DNA of 64,000 nucleotides. It comes from Trematomus loennbergii. Lineage: Eukaryota; Chordata; Actinopteri; Perciformes; Nototheniidae. The stretch lies in assembly GCA_012861695.1 (NCBI GenBank), contig JAAOOA010000027.1, positions 1,030,001 through 1,094,000 of the forward strand, in the 5' to 3' direction. The translations under genes were made by a program, and so were the position numbers. The notes beneath the pieces are model-generated. The model was given only the letters and a program-made list of their open reading frames with translations, did not search any database and was not told the origin of the DNA. Positions 1-15,247 of this stretch are shown piece after piece; position 1 is the first letter of the stretch; each line of letters begins with the position of its first letter.

Positions 1-401
1 GTGAGGAACAGTGTGTGTGTGGACAGTGTGTGTGAGGAACAGTGTGTGTGAGGAACAGTGTGTGTGGACAGTGTGTGTGAGGAACAGTGTGTGAGGAACA
101 GTGTGTGTGAGGAACAGTGTGTGTGGACAGTGTGTGTGGACAGTGTGTGTGAGGAACAGTGTGTGTGAGGAACAGTGTGTGTGGACAGTGTGTGTGAGGA
201 ACAGTGTGTGTGAGGAACAGTGTGTGTGGACAGTGTGTGTGAGGAACAGTGTGTGAGGAACAGTGTGTGTGAGGAACAGTGTGTGTGGACAGTGTGTGTG
301 GACAGTGTGTGTGAGGAACAGTGTGTGTGAGGAACAGTGTGTGTGGACAGTGTGTGTGAGGAACAGTGTGTGTGAGGAACAGTGTGTGTGGACAGTGTCT
401 G
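1..401. repeat. Minisatellite with higher-order structure
   Basis: Tandem array of two related short units, A = GTGAGGAACAGTGTGT (16 bp, with a 14-bp variant a) and B = GTGGACAGTGTGT (13 bp). After the first two units the order is AAB-a-AAB-B-AAB. This 162-bp block starts at 32 and begins again at 194, so the array is itself duplicated. The left end is cut by the window edge. It has an open frame (Cys-Val-Arg-Asn type) that is only repeat translation. Confidence 0.9.
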
Positions 402-1927
402 CATGGGAGGCTAACAAAATCACTATCACAGTAAATCTATTTCCTCTCTGCAGCTCCTCTCATGTGCTGACTGTATAATAAACATTTATTATCCTTCACT
501 AACGCGGTTAAAGTAAACAGCCGTAAAGCCCAGGCTGTTTCTTTACAGCCTGTTTATTCACTTTGATTGCACTGAGTCAGGGTCTGTTTAAAGATTACAC
601 ACTAGAAATGTACAAAAACATCTTCAATATATCATTGATACTTTTGTTACTCTTCTTACTGACTGCACGACTCAGAGAAACTGTGTGCCTTTTACAATGG
701 GTTCATGCTAGCTCTTGCTGCTACCTCATCACTTTGATATGTTCACACACTTCTAATGCTGCTAACCATTTAACAAATGTTTATAAGATATACTTTATTG
801 ATACCAAATTGGGACGTGTTTTCGTCACAGCAGCACGTTAAAACAAGGCATATCATTTGAGAAATAAGAAGAGTAGAAAATAAACAATGAATAAAATATC
901 TCAAAATAGACAATATAAAAAGTAAATTATAAACAAGTTGACCGTGAAAGATACACATCTGTAGACTATCTGTAAAATGAACACTGGCCAAATTACAGCT
1001 AACTCAAAAATGTATTATGTCAACAAATGTCACATAACTGTATTAGGTTAGTTGATAGCAATAATATGAAGTTGAACCTGATTAATATGTAGGATATTGT
1101 TAACATTATCATGGATGTTATTTGATTATATTTTGTTGTTTTTATTAACTTGCCTCTTTATTTGATCATCTTATGAATTGATGATTCTGATTAAAGGATG
1201 CATTTCACTCGTTTGGGGAAGAGATGGTTTCTCATTTCTAAAAAATGAATCAAAAAGTCCACTTCCAAAACTCCAACCTGTACAAATGGTTCCTCTCTGC
1301 AGTGGTTGTGCAGAGGGGAATGTTGCAGCAGCACTCTGTGGCCGGCAGCTGACCTCAGAGCAGGGAAACTGTGACCCAGTCTCTCCTTAACCTTCAGGCG
1401 CTGCGTGACCTCTGAAGGCAGAAGGTCAACATGCTTTCTGTGACCTCACTCAGCACACACTACTCACAAATAGAGCAATGCATTTCATACTTTTTCTTCA
1501 AATAAGATTAGTAATGCAACTGGAAGCATGTTCCAATTTAGATTGTAAAAGACACTTTATTGTCCTCCATCTACAGTGTATTCCAATTGATTCTGTATAT
1601 TTGATATTGTGTATTCCTTAGATAGTCTACAGATATGTATCTCTCTGCTGTTGTTTACAGTATTTACTCCTAATGTGTATTATATATTTAATGTGCAATA
1701 GCTTCTTGATATGCTGTTGTAACAAAACTATTCTCTAGTTTTGTATTTCAATCAAGTCAATCTCATCTAATCTGCTCCAATCTCATGTATTCACAGCAAT
1801 ACTTAGTCATAACAGCGTTTTCCTTGGTCCAACATGCAAAAAGAATATGTTGCAAACCACATGATACAGGTCCAGAACAAAGTACAAACAGATGATGCAT
1901 ACACATGTAAGGAACTAATAACAACCA
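402..1927. other. Non-coding 5' flank, AT-rich
   Basis: No gene seen. The stretch contains a MITE-like copy near 965-1110, a cluster of nuclear-receptor half-sites at 1350-1446, and around 1690-1760 a weak resemblance to fish LINE 3' ends. Confidence 0.6.
965..1110. mobile_element. MITE-like repeat, copy A
   Basis: Shares a core (CACATAACTGTATTAGG followed by TTAGTTGA, and a flanking ATGTATTATGTCAAC-like segment) with the copy at about 54700-54865 in the opposite orientation, and more distantly with 44930-45105. The ends are decayed here, so the limits are approximate. Confidence 0.5.
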
Positions 1928-2356
1928 CAGAGGTGGAATGTAAAGTACATCAAAGTACTGTACTTAAGTGAGGTACTTGTGAGTTTTTTATTGTTACTTT
2001 ATACTTCTCCTCCACCACATCTTGGAAGCCAATATGTACTTTTTACTGCACTACATTTATCTGACAGCTTTAAACTGAATTTATAATAAAGGGTCATCTT
2101 CTATCTTCAATATATTCAGATAATTAGCTTTTGCTAAATATAATTCATTTTGAAGTATTATTGAAGGGAAGATATTTGATTCTGAAATAAACAACTACGC
2201 ATAACGGATACTTTGACTGTTGGTACTTTAAGTATGTTTGGATGCTTATTAGTTTCTACTTTCACCTAAGATTTATAATGCTTGTAAGAGAGTCATTTAA
2301 ATATCTATTATTTCTACTGTATTAAGTAAAAGATCTGAGTACTTTTTACACCACTG
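1928..2356. mobile_element. hAT-type non-autonomous DNA transposon remnant
   Basis: The left end CAGAGGTGGAATGTAAAGTA and the right end, read inverted (CAGTGGTGTAAAAAGTACTC), are related inverted ends rich in AAGTAC/ACTTAAGTA words. Elements with such ends (the Tol2-like hAT group and its short derivatives) are abundant in teleosts. Inside, the phrase ACTGCACTACATTTATCTGA is typical of the widespread teleost copies. No transposase frame and no clear 8-bp target duplication remain, so this is an old internally deleted copy. Confidence 0.65.
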
Positions 2357-2984
2357 CATATAAATAAAAGTATTCTGAAATATGAGTACAAAAAGTGTAA
2401 ATGCACATAAACAAATATAAACCCAACCAAGCAATGTGTCCATGTGTTTCTGCTCTAAATGGCTGCGAGCTTCTCCTGCATGTCCTGTCTTTCTTTGCCT
2501 CAGCTTGAAGCCCCTCTCTCACCGTGTGTGTGACTCATGCACATCTCCTCAGTTGGTGGAGCGCTGGGCAGACAGACGGCAGCTGGAACAACATGGGACC
2601 ACGTGATGAGGAAGTGCTTTATGGTGTTTGCAGAGACACCACAGTGTTTGTCAGGAAGTGGAGGAGGAACCTCAGGCTTTGCTTCAACACAGACACACAC
2701 ATTACAGATATCATTTATTCATTCCATTTGGAAATCAATCAGTCAGTTTAAAGATCCTTCATAGAGTGCAAAAGGGTTACATAGTGCGAGTGCTGTTTAC
2801 AGGATTACAGCCTGTGAAAGATACATGAATATGTTCCTCTTCCATATTTCTTTAAAATTGTACGGAAATTGTTATTCAAGTATCCATGCAACCAATGTAC
2901 ATTTTTAATAATTCAGTAGTTTATGTCCCATATTACAAAATGGGTGTCCCACATTTCAATATTAATTAATATACAGAGTACACT
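2357..2984. other. Non-coding, nothing recognised
   Basis: Short overlapping frames at 2500-2830 have no recognisable domain and overlap on both strands; I see no gene. Confidence 0.5.
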
Positions 2985-3480
2985 TTTTTTAATTTTTTTA
3001 TTTAACCTTTATTTAACCAGATAAAAGCATTGAGAGAAAATCTCATTTCAATGCTGACCTGGCCAGGAAGGCAGCAACGTTACACATAACACAGACATAT
3101 CAAATACAGAGAACACAACTAAGAAAACAAAAGACGAAAAAGCAGTCACGACATTGTGCACATTAGGACAGTAAAAAAAGTACACTACTTGTTACTACAA
3201 GAGCAGCTGGTGGTGAGGACTTCAGACAACTTCAATTTAAAGCATGCTATAGAGACAAGTGCCCTCAGTTTGAGGCTTGATTGAAGCTCATTCCAAGAAC
3301 AAGGACCATAATGAAAAAGACTCCTTTTTCCAGCCTCAGTCCGTACAGTAGGAACCTGGACCCGTATCCAGGCACTGGATCTGAGGTTGTAAGAGTCACA
3401 AACTGGAGCAAATCTGGCCCAAATATACAGTGGAAGCTTACCTAAAATGGCTTTATACATTAATAAAACCAGTGCTGCAT
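2985..3480 (-). mobile_element. 3' end of a non-LTR retrotransposon (L2/CR1/Rex1-like)
   Basis: Minus-strand frame 3460-3185 (91 residues) reads like the C-terminal tail of a fish LINE reverse transcriptase: a Tyr-x-Leu-Arg-Ser motif, then VPTVRTEAGKRSLFHYGP, then a Ser-Trp-Asn-Glu-Leu-Gln block, ending in a Cys-rich tail. On the same strand it is followed by an AT-rich 3' end with TTTAACC/GGTTAAATAAA words at about 3010-2990, as in many teleost LINE tails. Everything upstream of the tail, including the catalytic RT domain, is missing: a 5'-truncated dead copy. The exact clade is not certain. Confidence 0.75.
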
Positions 3481-4458
3481 CCTACGCATAGTAAGTGAGG
3501 ACCATCCAGTTAGGCTATACAGTGTGCAATGATGAGTCCTATAGGGTGCATTTGATATTAACGCGGTGCAGCATGGTAGAGTGGGTCACCTTAAAAAGGT
3601 TAAACCTTTCAGGAAATGTGGGCACATGAAAAACTAAATCAACAAAAAAGGCATGCTAGAATGTTTAAATGATGACCTTATTATGAACACTATAACTGTC
3701 TTCAACGTTTAAGTGAAAAGTGTATGTTATGTTACTGTTAAGAGGGAAAACAATGGGAACACTTACTCTAAAAGTGCAAACAGGCAGCACATGAGAAGAA
3801 TCAATGTGCTGATTCCGCTGCTTTACATTCATGACTTATATCCACTACAACCTTTTCTTTCTGTTGTTGTCCCTTCTATTAATGCATTTGTTTGTCTTTG
3901 CTAAAACAAAAGGGGGGAAAGAATAATGATCCCAAATATTGGAAATGATCTTAACATATCTATAATAAATCAGACACAATGATGTCTCAACTTGAATGTG
4001 CACTCACCAAGTTGCCATTTTTCAAGATTGAAGATGATTGAAGATTGACTCACCATCAGCATGTTCATCTTTCTTACTCCACATGCTGCATCAATGTTTC
4101 TCTTTCCTCCAACAATATCTGATGCTAGAAATTCCATATTTTGAAATCAAAGTATTTGACATAACTGTAACCCCACACAGTGAGCCAAGAACAAGACGGT
4201 GGTTACTTCTTTATTATTTCATCCATACAGAAATGTGTAGCTTTACATGGGCTGCAATAAGAGAAAAGGATGAGGAGGAGAGGGGATCATAATGACTTCA
4301 CAGGACAGTCTAAGATAACATCTTCTTTCCCAATTGCTCTTGTAAGGAACAGAGGAAATCAAAAGTTATTTTCACCCTCCATTCGTATTATCATCCTCCA
4401 GCAAACATGTGCCAGTGTTTTTAAAGAGCTGTCAATGCCTAACTTACATAAACAGTTG
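3481..4458. other. Non-coding, nothing recognised
   Basis: AT-rich sequence without a supported gene. The first ~200 bases may still belong to the neighbouring LINE fragment. Confidence 0.45.
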
Positions 4459-5089
4459 CTTTAGAGCAGGGGTCTCCAACCTTTCTTCATCTGAGAGCTA
4501 ATGAGAGTGAATAATAAAGTTTCTATCGGGTCACTATCAGCCTGTCACTCATTATTTTCAGGGAGGGGGCGGGGTTTGGAGGAACAGAGAGGAGACGATG
4601 ATCGCGGAAGCTTTCCTCCACAAGTATTTATCAACTGAAAATAGCAAGAGGACATTCATACTCTGCAATCCAATACTTGATTAAATCCACCAAAAACCTG
4701 ACATGATGATAACGAGTGTTTTTCAAAAAACACAAATCCCTCCCTGTGTGTCTCTGAGCCGCAGCGACAGGGCCTGATTCAGAGCGGGTCATTCTGCTAT
4801 TGGTTCTGGACTGGTGTTGGTGGAGAAAGCAGACTGCTCCGTGTGTGGTGTCTCCGACTCGCTGTGCCGCTCTCACGTCTGTTCCTTGATCACTGCGTCA
4901 CCGACCAATTTGATATTCGTTTGACAGAAAAAATTCTAAAATAAAAAAACCTTATTGTCCAGCCGCGGCCGAAAAATCAAGAAGCAACCTTATACGCTAT
5001 AATGATAATCGAGCGGCGAACTACTGAAAAGCTGCCCCACGAGCTACCGGTAGCTCGCGATCGACGTGTTGGAGAGCCCTGCTTTAGAT
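4459..5089. mobile_element. hAT-type non-autonomous transposon with target duplication
   Basis: A 615-bp element (4467-5081) starts with CAGGGGTCTCCAAC and ends with its inverse, GTTGGAGAGCCCTG (13 of 14 positions pair). It is flanked by an 8-bp direct repeat, CTTTAGAG on the left (4459-4466) and CTTTAGAT on the right (5082-5089). An 8-bp duplication with CAGGG-type ends is the hallmark of hAT transposons. There is no transposase; the interior has no useful frame. Confidence 0.85.
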
Positions 5090-7520
5090 ATTACAGCTCA
5101 ATGTATGTCTACATTTTCAGAAATGAAACAGAAAGGTTCTCTAATGTTCTGTTGGACCACAGGAACATCTTCTGGTAACGGATGGAGATGTATCAGCTGT
5201 AATGCCTTATTATACTCTTCTTATCCGAGAACAAAGGGACAGCATTGCTGTTGATGAATTAAACATTAATGTACGAAGGGAAAGAGTGGAGTTTAATGTT
5301 GTGTTTGTTGGACAATCAGACCTGAACAACCCCTCTGCTATCAAGGATTTAGAAATGCAGAAAAACTCAACTCTGTCTGAGATTTTCAAAGCAATCAGAA
5401 AATTATACTTTTTATAATTATTGGTTTTAATGATTCCATTGTACTTTTTCGAAATCAGATTTATGTTGTAGTTTCTTATCCTTTCCAAAAACAGTATTCA
5501 TCAGTTTTTTTGTGAATCAGATGTTTATGAAGATGTGTGACTGTCAGCTGATTGCCTTGTGTGTTAGAATACTGTATGGCTTTGATCTGGTCCCTATGGG
5601 TTATAAACACATAAGACCTGGCGCTTCAGTTCAATGGAAGGGAATTGCTCAAAACAGTTAGCTAATTCAAGCTATCTCTTGCAATAATATTATTCTTATG
5701 TATTTGGATATGTTTTGCCTATATTTCTGTATTTGCAAGTGTTAACTGAGACCTATACAATATATATATTCAAACAATAATGCATATGAAAATAAAAGAA
5801 TATAAAATGTAACTGCCATGAGTATGTCATCATTCATTTTAGATTATTCTGCCTTTCATCTGGAAATATTTAAAGACCGCAGCTATGGATCTGTTGGAAG
5901 ATAATACTGTTTCTTAACATGAACAAAATAACCACCATCAACAGAAATAATAGACAATTTAATAATAATTTTATAGTCCGAGACAAACATTTACAAATAA
6001 AATTACTGTAAGTATTTCTGAAAAACTTGGTGCGGTGACAGCACTCAGTTACATATCATTTATAATACAGCCAATGTTATAATAAGGAGCTAGGAAGAGG
6101 AAACAGCAAGTTTAGTTTAGGATTCTTTTCAATTTATTAAATCATTATGGAATTTCAGACAAGCCCAAAGATGCAGGTTTTCTTATTTGTACTTTATAGT
6201 CTTACAAATACATGCAAATGCAAAATACAGAGGAACAAAGAAACGTGTGCATCGTTACCGTTATTTGGCCCACACAGAAGCTGTTCATTTCTAACCTTCC
6301 TTTATCGGTTTCACTTTGACTTGAGAGAGTAATCACGACTTTCACAGCTTGTAAACCTCAGTAATGAGTCAATTCGCTCTTAAAATATCCTCACCTTGTT
6401 TACAGGTTTAAGTGTATTAACGGCTTTTTACCTCCCACTGTTTCAGCTAATGGCTAAATAACGTTCAAGGTCTCAGTATTTAAAAGTGCGTCTTTATTTA
6501 GCATCTGAAAAAAGGAAATACATGAATGTTCAAATTCAAATTATTTGATCTGATAATCAATAACACATTTGTAGACAGTTCAATGAGATTCTTTTGAAAG
6601 CACATTTATTTTAGTTGGAATAATAACACCTTGCATTTTTTACTGCCTTGTTTAAAGGTGTTTGAGAGTGCGCATTAGTTGAGTTATTATGTCAAATGCT
6701 CAGAAATGTAATCCATTACCAATTCTAAACAGAACAACGTTTAATATAATATAATATCACCACCCACCTGACTGAGATAGCGCATGTTAGTTTCAAAAGA
6801 TATATGTTTAAGCACTATAGTGGTCATATGTAAAACACAGAGTACGATAATAAACTTTCCATCTCCATTTGTTAAATAAAGGCGCATTTGCAAGGACATT
6901 TTGATATTTTACGCATTCATTATCTTTGAGGATTTCTCAAAGCTTGTGTGTTAAAAAAAGAGCAATAGATTGCTTTTAAACCGACCTCCCTCCGGACCGA
7001 CCCCCCCTCACCACCTCGCTGCAAACCTGCCGAGCCGCGGGCAGTTTAACCCGCATTTACCTGCGTTCATCGTGCCCAGAAAATCCAGGTCTGCTCCATT
7101 CCAGCAGCACACAATCTCTCCAAATCCAAACCAAATGTCTGCGGGTGAGTGTTGCCTGGAAGAACTCTGCTGAAACCAAAAAGAGCCCAACATATACTTG
7201 TGGAGGGCGGTGGTGTGTGGGGGATGTTAAGGCAGGTCCTAATGTCTTTATTGCGTCCATGAAAAGGCCGGAAACCCCAATAAAAGCAACACACACACAA
7301 AGAGAGCAGCAGACAGTGCGCTGCGGCCTGTTTGTGCTCCTGCTTTGTTTTCTAACTCGGGACACTTTCATAGAGGAAGTGTTGGATCCGCGTTCACCAG
7401 ACGTGCACTTTGGAGAGGGTCACATGTGGGTCAGTGAAGGTTTGAAATAACGTTTTCAAATACAACAATCTCAGTGCAGATGTCTAAAATCACCAGGTGT
7501 TAGATTACGCGTGAAATGAA
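5090..7520. other. Non-coding AT-rich spacer
   Basis: No gene or clear repeat seen. The small frames here lack recognisable domains. Confidence 0.5.
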
Positions 7521-8239
7521 TAGGCTTTATTCCTGTTGATAGCAGATTGAACATATTTTTGTAACCCGGACACACATTCTTGTAGATTTGTATATCCACA
7601 TTGTTTTATAACACTGATAGGAGAATACGTAATGAACGCAGATGTTGAAGAAACATGCAATGTAGAGTAACACATATAGGCCTACGAAGAAACACAAATT
7701 CTCCTGAATAACAAAAAGCTGGATTTTTACGGCACAAACAGGACTAGGTGGATGATGTAGCCTATATGCAGGTCGGTCTATTGATTGCAGCATTTTACGT
7801 GTCCAATATGCTTTTTTTTGGCACTCGAAAATGTCTGTAGCGCTGAAATTTCGATTTGGACCATGCTGGCCCATGCGTTTTATTGAAGCAAACACACGAA
7901 TTGTTTGTGTAGTCCTGCAAATATGGCGGCGTTGAGCTAATACAAGAGAAAGCCAGGAGGCGTTTGGGATCAGTGGACAGATTCAAGAAAATGTATTATA
8001 ACTGTTTCCCATTCAGAGCAAGTGTATACGATTCGGCCTCCGGTTATCCGGGTGAAATTGGCCTTGGTGTCTCTGTGGATTCAAACTACACGTTACATGT
8101 TTATATTCACCCAGTTTGCTATTATTGCATGTTCTTCTATCAGTGTTATAAAACATGCAACGTAGGGTTACACATGTACAAGAAACCCATGATTTGTGTC
8201 ATAAATCTGTTCATCTGCTATCAACAGGAATGAAGACTA
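7521..8239. repeat. Foldback / long inverted repeat element, ~720 bp
   Basis: The left arm (7521-7627) and right arm (8131-8239) are inverted copies: both outer ends read ATTCCTGTTGATAGCAGAT going inwards, and both arms carry TTTTATAACACTGATAG about 75 bp further in. A ~45-bp segment (AACATGCA...GTAG...ACACAT) also recurs in direct orientation at about 7648 and 8152. The middle is unique and includes an ATATGGCGGC (YY1-like) word at 7921. No protein is encoded. It could be a MITE with long terminal inverted repeats or a local inverted duplication. Confidence 0.65.
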
Positions 8240-9139
8240 ACTAGGCTACTAACTCCATGCACAAACTAACACCATGGTGGTCATAGAGCAGAGTCCAGCA
8301 TAAACATCTAACTCAAGGATCAAACAGAGGAAACCTATTCCCCTCCAATCAAGTGCGTAAAACATCAGCTTTTGGTTATCTAGTTGCGTGTTCGCCTCTT
8401 GGACGCAACACTAACCATCGGGTTGGTTTAACTGTATTAAGAAGGTTGTAGTAACATTAAAAAAATTCACCGCAGTGTGTCTTTGCAGCGTCTTTGGGGA
8501 TCCTGCGGCTGGGCATGCAGGTTGTAAAAACGGTGACTCGTTGCCGCATTGCGAAACCGCTTTTACTATTCAGGCCCACACCATGTGATGCTGTGTGCGG
8601 CAGCAGACCAACACAGGGCCAAATGTCACCGATTTCCCTCAAAACAGAGAGAAGCACCTCATCCTGCGGCTACAAACAGGGCGCATGGACGACCGTACAT
8701 TTAGCTTTTACCTTTTAGAGCCTTCAATCGTATAGAAAGTGGCATAGGCTTCGTGGTTGATAACTGTCATTTGATGTTAAAATGGATAATTCGCCCGCGC
8801 GGTTGGATTTCTTGGTTGTGGTGCAGTTTTCACCTTGGATCCACCTTTCTGCTGGATCTACATCTGGAGACATACCAACACCCAAAAGTGAGATAAAGGG
8901 GATCAACCTATAATGATATCTATGCTTCTTTGGTTCTGCATTAGGACTGCCAAACTGTAACACCTCGTATTAATTAACCTTTTGGGTTTTAATGTTATTG
9001 AAATACATTAAAAAACAACCTGGACACATTGTTTTATTCATAGCAAGACCAATAAAGCAGCCTGTACAACATACACATCCAACACAGACGTTTTAAGAAA
9101 AGGAACCAAGGAATAAGAACATCCTATACATTCTGCTGC
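8240..9139. other. Non-coding, nothing recognised
   Basis: No supported gene. Short frames on both strands show no known domain. Confidence 0.45.
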
Positions 9140-10007
9140 AAGCTTCAGAAGAGCAGAAGAAGAAGAAAATGGCGGCGGGGAGAATGTGGAAAGAGAAAGA
9201 GCAGGTCCCCTCTAACAGCAGTCCGTGAAGAAATGCAATAAATTCTTTGTTGTTTTTATGAAAATTTACAACTTTGTGATACAAGTTTATGAGTGGCCGC
9301 GCGCAGGGATTGGCCGACGGGCTGGTCATGTGGACGCGCTTAACGTGAACATGAACTTTTTATGATTTCCCAAGTGGCTATATTGCTGCTGCTGCTGCAC
9401 TCCGCTCCGGCCCGAGCAGCCCGCCGCTCCTCCCTCGCGCTGCCCGGGCTTGGCGCGCGGAGCACCGGTCGGAGGAACCGAGCGCCCGGCTCTAATTAAA
9501 CGGACGAGTTAATGAGAATATTGTGACTGAGGAAACCCGGCGTGAGGAGACGTTGACAACAACCCGCCCCCTACCCCCCCCCACTCCTCCTCCTCCCGCT
9601 GATCTTCCTCCTCTGCTATGGCTCCGTCTGTGCTGCTGTCTGCTGGAAACCGGTGGACCGAGATCGGAAGAGCCGCGACTAAAACCCGGGAAACCATCCT
9701 GGAGATGCCTTCGGTATTTTTTAGTTCTCATTTTATTCTGACACATTATTTCATTTGATGGTGATGGTGATGATGGGGAGTGATGAAGATGGGTTTCGAC
9801 GGATGGGTGACAACAGGAGCGCACCCCCCCTCCAATTCCATACGCCTTCCTCATCCTCACCTCCTCCCCTCCATCCAATTATCATCCATCCATCCATCCG
9901 GTCTGCACACGGTCTCGTGCCATACCGGGGTGCCGGGCTTGCCTTGCACGCGGGACGCCGGAATCAGCTGCAGGTGTGCGGGGCTCGTGACGGATGATCA
10001 ACAAACG
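9140..10007 (+). promoter_or_regulatory. GC-rich promoter-like block without an ORF
   Basis: In an AT-rich neighbourhood this block is CpG-rich and carries a YY1-like AAAATGGCGGC (9166-9176), a CCAAT-type GATTGG near 9307, CATGTGG, a TTTTATGATTT word near 9360 and an ATTAAACGG..GAGTTAATGAG homeodomain-type stretch near 9495-9515. It ends at a good splice-donor match, ACG|GTAAGA, with the junction at 10007/10008. No initiating Hox frame follows. It could be the promoter and non-coding first exon of a distal hoxb6a transcript, of a lncRNA, or a relic of the missing hoxb7a. Assignment is inference. Confidence 0.4.
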
Positions 10008-10608
10008 GTAAGAGGCGTTCAATCATGCGCGTTCCTTCTCCTGCAGCTTTGCATTGTTTAAGGAGCAAAACAAGTCGGAGTGCGTGATTGTGCAGCTCCC
10101 GGTTTACACATTAACCGTAGAAATTAGGTGTTAGCATACTTTGCATCTCAGATGGAAGTGTTCCCTGGCTGGGTGAGCCTTCGTGGTGAACTATCCAGAT
10201 GAATTGGCTCTGTAGGTTGTGGGATTAGCAGCGGAAGAGACATCCACCAGGTTCAACTCTGCTGCTTGGTCTATTTGCCCCCGAGCCGTGCACCGCGAGG
10301 AGGAGGAGGTCATGTTTCCGAGATGAGGCATTGCTGTGAGGGCAGGTGTGCCTGATGTGTCAAATCATTTTTATATGACCTATTTGGTTTTATTTTGAAA
10401 GAACAGACCTTTATTTTGTGCTTCATGCTCAGTGTATCTTATGGCTTTAGCAGGTAACTGACAGCCCCTCCATCTGCCTCCCTATGGCCTTTTATTGTGT
10501 TACTTTTAATTGTTTTACTTCCAGATCTGAGTGGAAGAGCTTCCAGGTTTCAGCTAGCTGACAGCCTGTTGTGTGTTTGTGTAAGTGTGTATTTTGGTGT
10601 GTGTATTT

Positions 10609-10609
<1 letters not shown>
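10008..10609. other. Non-coding, nothing recognised
   Basis: No supported gene or conserved element noted. Confidence 0.45.
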
Positions 10610-10679
<70 letters not shown>

Positions 10680-10703
10680 TGTGTGTGTGTGTGTTTGTGT
10701 GTG

Positions 10704-10736
<33 letters not shown>

Positions 10737-10746
10737 TGCGTGCGCA
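10610..10746. repeat. (TG)n microsatellite, interrupted
   Basis: Mostly TG dinucleotides with GGTG and TTTG interruptions, ending in a TGCG variant run. Frames across it encode only Cys-Val. Confidence 0.95.
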
Positions 10747-13900
<3,154 letters not shown>

Positions 13901-14213
13901 TTTGAAAGAAATGCAAGCCTTACGATATTGTTTGGGGATTTTATTTTTAAAGAAAGAAGAAAGATGCACCATGTTCTGAAAATATTATTACAATGTTGTC
14001 AACAGTTTATTTTTTCTTTCTAGCTACACAAATACATTCACATATTTGCAATATCCAGACAGTTTCACACACAGTACAATACAGTATAGAAAAGTATGTG
14101 TGTGGTGTGTTTGTTTGTGTTTGTTTGTTAACTCGTCCTTGCTCTGTGATTTCATCATCGTCTATTGGCTCTTCATCTAGAGATCTGATGGGCGACCTTC
14201 CAAATATATGTAC

Positions 14214-14215
<2 letters not shown>

Positions 14216-14293
<78 letters not shown>
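14216..14293. repeat. (TG)39 microsatellite
   Basis: 78 bp of uninterrupted TG. Confidence 0.95.
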
Positions 14294-14294
<1 letters not shown>

Positions 14295-15178
14295 TCATTT
14301 GCAGGGGCAAGCAGTAATCCAGTGTTGCATTTGATTTATGATTCCAGCATCATCTGACTTTAATCCAGCTATCAAAATCAACTTTAGTGCAATAAATCAC
14401 CCCCCCCCCCCCCTTCCCCCAAACTCGACATCCAAACCCCCGATTGATTTTTCTGTGTGTTCAGATTATCAGGACGGTAAAGATGAAAGGGAAATATGAT
14501 TATTTAGCTGCTTAGATATACCCCTCAAGTGCCCCGGAGAAATCAATACCAAATACATTCTATAAATTACATATTGATCTGTGTTGGAAGAAGTTTTGAG
14601 TTCATTAATTAAAAAAAAAAGTAAATATATAATGACTTTGTTAAGTCCTGATTGAACATGTTACTTTAGCAATAGTATAAAAAAAATGTAGTATTAAAGT
14701 ATTACATTTAGTAACTTAAACTTAAATGTACATTGAATTACGTAACTTGAGGAAATATAACACAGTTTACATAAATAGTAACAGCAGAATACTACCACTA
14801 ATGATGATACAATTAAATTATCACCATTTCGAAGTGCAATAAAAATGTATGTTCATGTTTTAGAAGCTAAAATGAAATCATGATGTGTGTGATAACGTGC
14901 ACCTGCATGCGCGTGTCCGATCCTTCCTTATTTACCAGAGAAAAACAAAAAGCCCTCCCCGTGATGCTGCATTCATTCCACCGTTAATCTTTAACTTGTC
15001 CCGAGGCCCTGTGGTGGCCGAGGGCTCGCGGCCACCGGAAACACTTCGGTGATCTGACCCAGAGCACGAGCTCACGGTGCCGTGAAGGACAGGCTCGCGC
15101 TAGCTATAACCGATGAATAGATTAAACAAAAAAAGCACTGGGGAGGCAGTTTCTCTCAGTTTGTTATTAACTGGTGCA

Positions 15179-15180
<2 letters not shown>

Positions 15181-15222
<42 letters not shown>

Positions 15223-15247
15223 CACACACACACACACACACACACAC
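15181..15247. repeat. (AC)n microsatellite
   Basis: AC repeat with one AACA interruption near 15222. Confidence 0.95.

Noticed and set aside
1..401. CRISPR-like array
   Set aside because: Units are 13-16 bp and contiguous without spacers, and the genome is vertebrate; this is a minisatellite.
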